In this document: positions 59,935-64,000 of the stretch, one piece after another | Position numbering within the stretch: position 1 is the stretch's first letter | How the letters are laid out: each line of letters starts with the position of its first letter | Assembly (NCBI GenBank): GCA_949592205.1 | Contig: CATIUR010000006.1 | Location: 12,107,001-12,171,000 of the forward strand | Reading direction: 5' to 3' | DNA: 64,000 nt | Source: Helichrysum umbraculigerum | Taxonomy: Eukaryota; Streptophyta; Magnoliopsida; Asterales; Asteraceae | The notes under the pieces: model-generated | Told to the model about the DNA's origin: nothing | The model's database searches: none | Seen by the model: only the letters and a program-made list of their open reading frames with translations | Position numbers and translations under genes: made by a program

Positions 59935-62218
59935 TGTAACAACCGGCAAATTAGGACTAGAATTAGTGCCTAATTCTTCGTTAATACATGTAATTAGTTC
60001 TGTGTTAGGCTAATTTATGTATCGAATTATATATATTGTTAAATATATATGAAAATGCGATTTGGTTAAATCGTACGCAAATTAAATAGAATGAAATTCT
60101 ATTCGGTTAATACGGACGTTGGTGAACAAATGTTTATAAACTAAGATAACGCAATTGTGACCGAAACGCTATTTTATAGTAATTGGAAATTATCTTTTAG
60201 TACTCGATTAAAACGTACACAATCTAAAAACAAAAGTAATTAAATTAATTTAAACTATTAAAGATTTAAGGAAAATAACTTAAGTAAATTATTTAACAAG
60301 ATTTGAGATTTTATAAATATAATTAAACGCGTAAAATAAATAATATAACGCCTAAACGACGGAGGAAACGAACATCGCACGGGAACGGGGACTGGAAAGT
60401 GGAGGATAAACCTCCACCTCCCACCTTTTTCTTCTCATTCCCACTAATCACTCTCTCTCTCTTACTTTCTCCTCTCTTTTCTCTCTAACTCCACAAACAT
60501 CACCACCATCACCCAAATCCGCAAAATAACACCATCAAACCTCGCCGAAACATACCACTCGTTTGGAGAAAAGTGACCACGACAACACGATCTACATTCC
60601 TATCTTTTCGGATTTTCAATCCGACACTTTGTAAGTTTCCGACAAATCCCGACATCTCTCGTTTTTTATCATTTTTACTAGTTTATGGTTTAAATAGACT
60701 TATTATGTCCATTTTTGGGTTGGGTAAAAGATTTGGACCCAACGGAAACCCGGAAACTCGTTTTCGACCAAAATTCCGGCCATCAGACCGCTACGTCGCA
60801 CCTGGCCAGGGGCCACTGCGACGTCGCGACCTACGTCGCACAAAAACCTCAACGTCGCACGTAGCGACGTTGACTTTAACGTCGCAAACCGAACCAACGT
60901 CGCATTAGCGACGTCGCCCCCTACGTCGCATTGATTTGCGAAGGTCGCATCATGCGACGTACCTGCCTACGTCGCACCTTACGTCGCTTGCAACGTCGCA
61001 TGCTACGTCGCACAAACCAGAACCTTGAAAACTCACATTTTCACTAAGTGTCGAACTTTTACAACCTCAAATCCTTATACGATACGACCTAACAATCATA
61101 ATAAAACATACTTTCCTATTACAATTACCTTAATTTGCGTATTGAATGATAAACTTTAATTATAACAAATCACCAACGGGCCGTATACTTTGTTACGAAC
61201 GCGAACAAACCAACACTTAAACACAACGGGTTGTATGAACAACTAGCCTAGATGGTCTTGCGAGACATCTACTTACTTGACATTACGTGTTTAGGCATTC
61301 GGAGGTTACGGGTTCGGAGAATCCAACTGTTGATATTTCTTACTCGTTTATTGATATAAACGCACTTGCAAAGACTCAGGTGAGTCTTACGGCCCCACTT
61401 TTACTGTTTTAACTTATTGGGGGAGATACATGCTACTGATTTTTCTTGAACACAAGTACTAAACTGTTTACTATACCAAACGGAATTGCATGAGTTACTT
61501 ACTATTTACTGAAGTCTCTCCATCATATATCGTTAGTTATGTACTTAAGCGCGAACAGTAGTTAATGGATCCGTTAGGGAAATGACCCTCCCCGCCCGGG
61601 GTAGTAGCGCTACCACGAACCGTTATGTATAAACGGGCGACTATTATTTCGTTACTTATGCTTGCTCAATTTCGAGCATGTCACGGGAGCAACTGATTAT
61701 TTACGGGTTAAGCTTCGATTATGAGCCTCATGGCAACGGTATAACTTGATTACTTTACTTTTGCGAGATTTGCAAATACTTGATATACGCCTACGGGCAC
61801 TACTGATGAAATCTTGTGTTCAAACTGATTATTCACTGATAAACCTGTGAGATTCACCAACCTTTTGGTTGACCCTTTTTAGCATGTATTCTCAGGTACA
61901 CTTACGGAGTAGGATAACTCCAGGATTACTAGCTAGAGTCGCATGATTTCCAAACTGCATTTAACGGAGATTCTTTGGCATTATCTTTTGTAGCTATGGT
62001 TATGTAATAGAATCTCCCGCCACATACGCGGACTCTAGGCTTACATTTTTTTTTGTGTAAAGAAAACTATATGTTTTCAAACGATTTAAATTATGAAATG
62101 TATCTAATTTTACAAACGTCTCATTTAGAGGTCGTTTACTGTATATCTTGCGCTTTGTATATTGATTAGTAACACCCAATGTATGCTTCCGCAACTTACT
62201 AAATTTGGGGGTGTTACA
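59935..62218 (+). repeat. 5' LTR of the Ty3/gypsy element (2284 bp)
   Basis: Starts TGTAACAACC and ends GGGGGTGTTACA, followed by the primer site. Contains a C/T-rich leader-like stretch (60430-60500) and a dense ACGTCGCA word array (60790-61018). ORFs crossing it on either strand are not called. Confidence 0.85.
60790..61018. repeat. ACGTCGCA/TGCGACGT word array in gypsy LTR
   Basis: About a dozen ACGTCGC or GCGACGT words on both strands within 230 bp, several as palindromes (GCGACGTCGC). Linkers differ, so this is not a simple tandem repeat. Confidence 0.9.
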
Positions 62219-62221
62219 GAT

Positions 62222-62233
62222 TGGTACCAGAGC
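62222..62233 (+). other. Primer-binding site (tRNA-Met-like)
   Basis: TGGTACCAGAGC, three bases after the LTR end. One base differs from the canonical TGGTATCAGAGC. Confidence 0.75.
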
Positions 62234-62538
62234 CTAAGGTTATAGTGAACTAGGTTGCATTTAGTGGGCCTAGACTATGACCATTAGGCAGTATTCCCTT
62301 ACTAGGCATGATTGGTTCAGGAATTACATCATACGACTTTAATTTAACATAGCCTGATCAACTATGTACAATTAAGGAAAGATGATGTGAGGTCTGAAAT
62401 GGCTGTGTCGAACAGGAATGCGTTAGTTGACTCTGACCACGAGAGAACCGGACCATTACCTGATACGTGCTAGACACTAGGCTGGATATTATATATTTAT
62501 ACATATTAGCCTCGTCTTACTTACACTCTGCCACAGGA

Positions 62539-63045
62539 ATGGCAAACACACCACCTAATCCGACACACTCTCACTCGCGTGGGTCACGGAACCCACGAGT
62601 AGCCAGGAGGAACACAAGGTCACCTCGAACCAACCCTTATCCTGTACATAACTCTCAGAACTCGGCACATCTCACGTTGCCAGTATTGGCTACCCAAGTC
62701 CGCCGTCAGGAGCAAAGACTCGAAAACTTGGAACTGGAACAACACCGAATGACTTACTTGCTTCGTCAAGCTCTCGACCGCATATCACAACTACAACGAG
62801 AACAAGGGGATACCAACCTCTCTGTAAGCATAATTCAGGATTCCATGACCGCCGAATTAGGTGCGGATGAACTTGTAAGAGACCGACTAGAGGAATGTGA
62901 ACAGCGTTCACAAGAGACTGCGGATCACTCTCGAACAATAGCACAACGACTGGCCTTGGTGGAAGACAACGCCAGGCAAACAAACCGACTAGCAGAAACC
63001 GTGGACCGCCTTGTCGCACTGATGGAACAAATTAATCTACATTAA
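62539..63045 (+). CDS. Coiled-coil ORF upstream of gag (168 residues)
   Basis: ATG 62539 (MANTPPNPTHS) is preferred over an earlier in-frame ATG at 62467 because the upstream 24 codons look like leader sequence. The N-terminal 45 residues are basic and rich in S/R/N/P. Residues about 55-165 are strongly helical and likely coiled coil (QEQRLENLELEQHR, then ECEQRSQETADHSR and VDRLVALMEQINL). It sits between primer site and gag, where some gypsy elements carry an extra ORF. No enzyme motif is present. It could be a detached N-terminal part of gag or an independent RNA-binding or assembly protein; function unknown. Confidence 0.65.
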   Translation: MANTPPNPTHSHSRGSRNPRVARRNTRSPRTNPYPVHNSQNSAHLTLPVLATQVRRQEQRLENLELEQHRMTYLLRQALDRISQLQREQGDTNLSVSIIQDSMTAELGADELVRDRLEECEQRSQETADHSRTIAQRLALVEDNARQTNRLAETVDRLVALMEQINLH

Positions 63046-63332
63046 GATTAGTGTAGTTTTTGTCTTGTAATCTATCTCGTAATCTAGGGACTATCTAGCA
63101 CTACTCTATGAACTAGTCGGATGTAACCATTCCCGACACCTTTTGTAATATCTCTATAGGATGTAACTTTTGAACTCATTTTATCTATCAAATATCCTTT
63201 GTTATCTCAACTCACATTAATTGTCATTTTCCATGTTGATGTTATGTATTACTGCTTTTATACATGTACATCTGTGACAATTACAAGTTCATACAAAATC
63301 TCATGTATCTTCATTTCTTTTATTGAAGAATC

Positions 63333-64000
63333 ATGCCGCCAAAGACTCGACCATACACCGATGCCCAGATTACCTCCCTTATAACCCAGGCTGTTACTGA
63401 AGCCTTGGCTCGGAATACTCCACCAAATTCCTCGAGAAACAGCGATGCCGCTGAAACCACTGCTGCTAAACCTTGTTCTTACAAGGACTTCCAGAACTGC
63501 AAACCTCTAAACTTTGCAGGTACCGAGGGAGCTATTGGTCTAATACGCTGGATCGAGAAAGTTGAATCGGTATTTCTTATCTGCAACTGTGCGGAGGGGG
63601 ACAAGGTTAAGTTCTCTGTTAGTACTTTTACTGACACCGCACTCACGTGGTGGAACACCTATGCCCAAACTGTGGGCGTTGCCGATGCTTACAAACTCCC
63701 GTGGGAGGAGTTGAAAGAGATGTTAAGGGGTGAGTATTGCCCCAGGGATGAACTGAAACAACTAGAGCTTGAATTCTGGAACCATAAGATGCAAGGTAAT
63801 GATATCACCGGTTACACCAACCGTTTCCACCAGCTGGCACTTCTGTGCCCAACCATGGTCGATCCTGAGTACAAGAGGATCGAGAAATATATTGATGGAT
63901 TGCCCGAGAAACTTCAGGATCTGGTGACTTCATCCAAACCAGGTACTATCCAGAACGCCATCCGTATGGCCCATGAACTTACGGCAAACGCTGTCCGCCG
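63333..64000 (+). CDS. gag: Ty3/gypsy gag, 5' part, open at the window edge
   Basis: An uninterrupted frame of 222 codons from ATG 63333 (MPPKTRPYTDAQ) to the edge. After a short A/T/N-rich N-terminus it has the capsid-type region: KPLNFAGTEGAIGLIRWIEKV, then FTDTALTWWN, WEELKEMLRGEYCP, and LCPTMV...RIEKYIDGLPEKLQD. This is the standard retrotransposon gag pattern of plant Ty3/gypsy elements. The zinc knuckle and pol would follow outside the window. No stop or shift is seen, so this copy may be younger than the others here. Confidence 0.9.
   Translation, partial: MPPKTRPYTDAQITSLITQAVTEALARNTPPNSSRNSDAAETTAAKPCSYKDFQNCKPLNFAGTEGAIGLIRWIEKVESVFLICNCAEGDKVKFSVSTFTDTALTWWNTYAQTVGVADAYKLPWEELKEMLRGEYCPRDELKQLELEFWNHKMQGNDITGYTNRFHQLALLCPTMVDPEYKRIEKYIDGLPEKLQDLVTSSKPGTIQNAIRMAHELTANAVR

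Larger units (their letters stand above)
59935..64000 (+). mobile_element. Ty3/gypsy retrotransposon, 5' part (continues beyond window)
   Basis: 5' LTR 59935-62218, a tRNA-Met-type primer site, a coiled-coil ORF (62539-63045) and gag from 63333. LTR ends TGTAACA...TGTTACA and this gag type are common in the Tekay/Del chromovirus group; that assignment is an inference, because pol is outside the window. Confidence 0.85.

Noticed and set aside
60573..60908. ORFs over the ACGTCGCA array on both strands
   Set aside because: Word-array composition keeps both strands open; located inside an LTR leader region.

Overview
The window reads as repeat-dense nuclear DNA of a flowering plant. The protein families, the word-rich LTRs and the spliced CACTA gene look like Asteraceae (daisy/lettuce family), but that placement is from memory of such families, not a search. 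No intact host gene was found; almost everything is nested mobile DNA.

Layout. (1) 1-24762, minus strand: a Ty1/copia element of the SIRE (Sirevirus) type, running off the left edge. From its 5' end it has an LTR (24165-24762), a 15,036-bp tandem array, a frameshifted gag, a pol with nonsense mutations, and a downstream third ORF (1-574) with its own apparent TATA box and 5'-UTR intron. The array is 21 head-to-tail copies of a 716-bp unit with no indel. The unit runs from the predicted RNA start in the LTR, through U5, primer-binding site and leader, to the tenth codon of gag. (2) 25195-47126, minus strand: a non-autonomous Athila-like Ty3/gypsy element without pol. It has a gag-position ORF and an ATHILA ORF-1-like gene, the latter again with its own TATA box and 5' intron. 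(3) 33387-43607, plus strand: a related non-autonomous Athila-like element, complete with 2.7-kb LTRs, tRNA-Asp-type primer site and a CGGGG target duplication, inserted into the gag-position ORF of (2). (4) 47127-48364: a diverged Athila-like LTR piece. (5) 48365-52830, plus strand: a decayed second copia element (end of integrase, RT, RNase H, 3' LTR). A 582-bp solo LTR of the same family as element (1) sits in its RNase H region with an ATAGC target duplication. (6) 52829-59930: CACTA transposon ends and a multi-exon Ulp1/C48 protease gene read from splice sites. (7) 59935-64000, plus strand: a Ty3/gypsy element with 2.3-kb 5' LTR, an upstream coiled-coil ORF and gag running off the right edge.

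The strongest observation is the array. Its outer edge lies 30 bp downstream of the LTR TATA box, so the unit equals nucleotides +1 to +716 of the genomic RNA, and the junction carries GAACA microhomology. This suggests reverse-transcriptase strand transfer from the RNA 5' end back into gag, followed by unequal exchange (a three-unit higher-order pattern is visible). Two further themes recur across unrelated elements: downstream ORFs with private TATA promoters and 5'-UTR introns, and dense arrays of short CpG-containing palindromic words in the LTRs, next to the TATA box in two families.

All positions were read by eye. Splice sites, TATA boxes and RNA starts are predictions; family names rest on recognised motifs.
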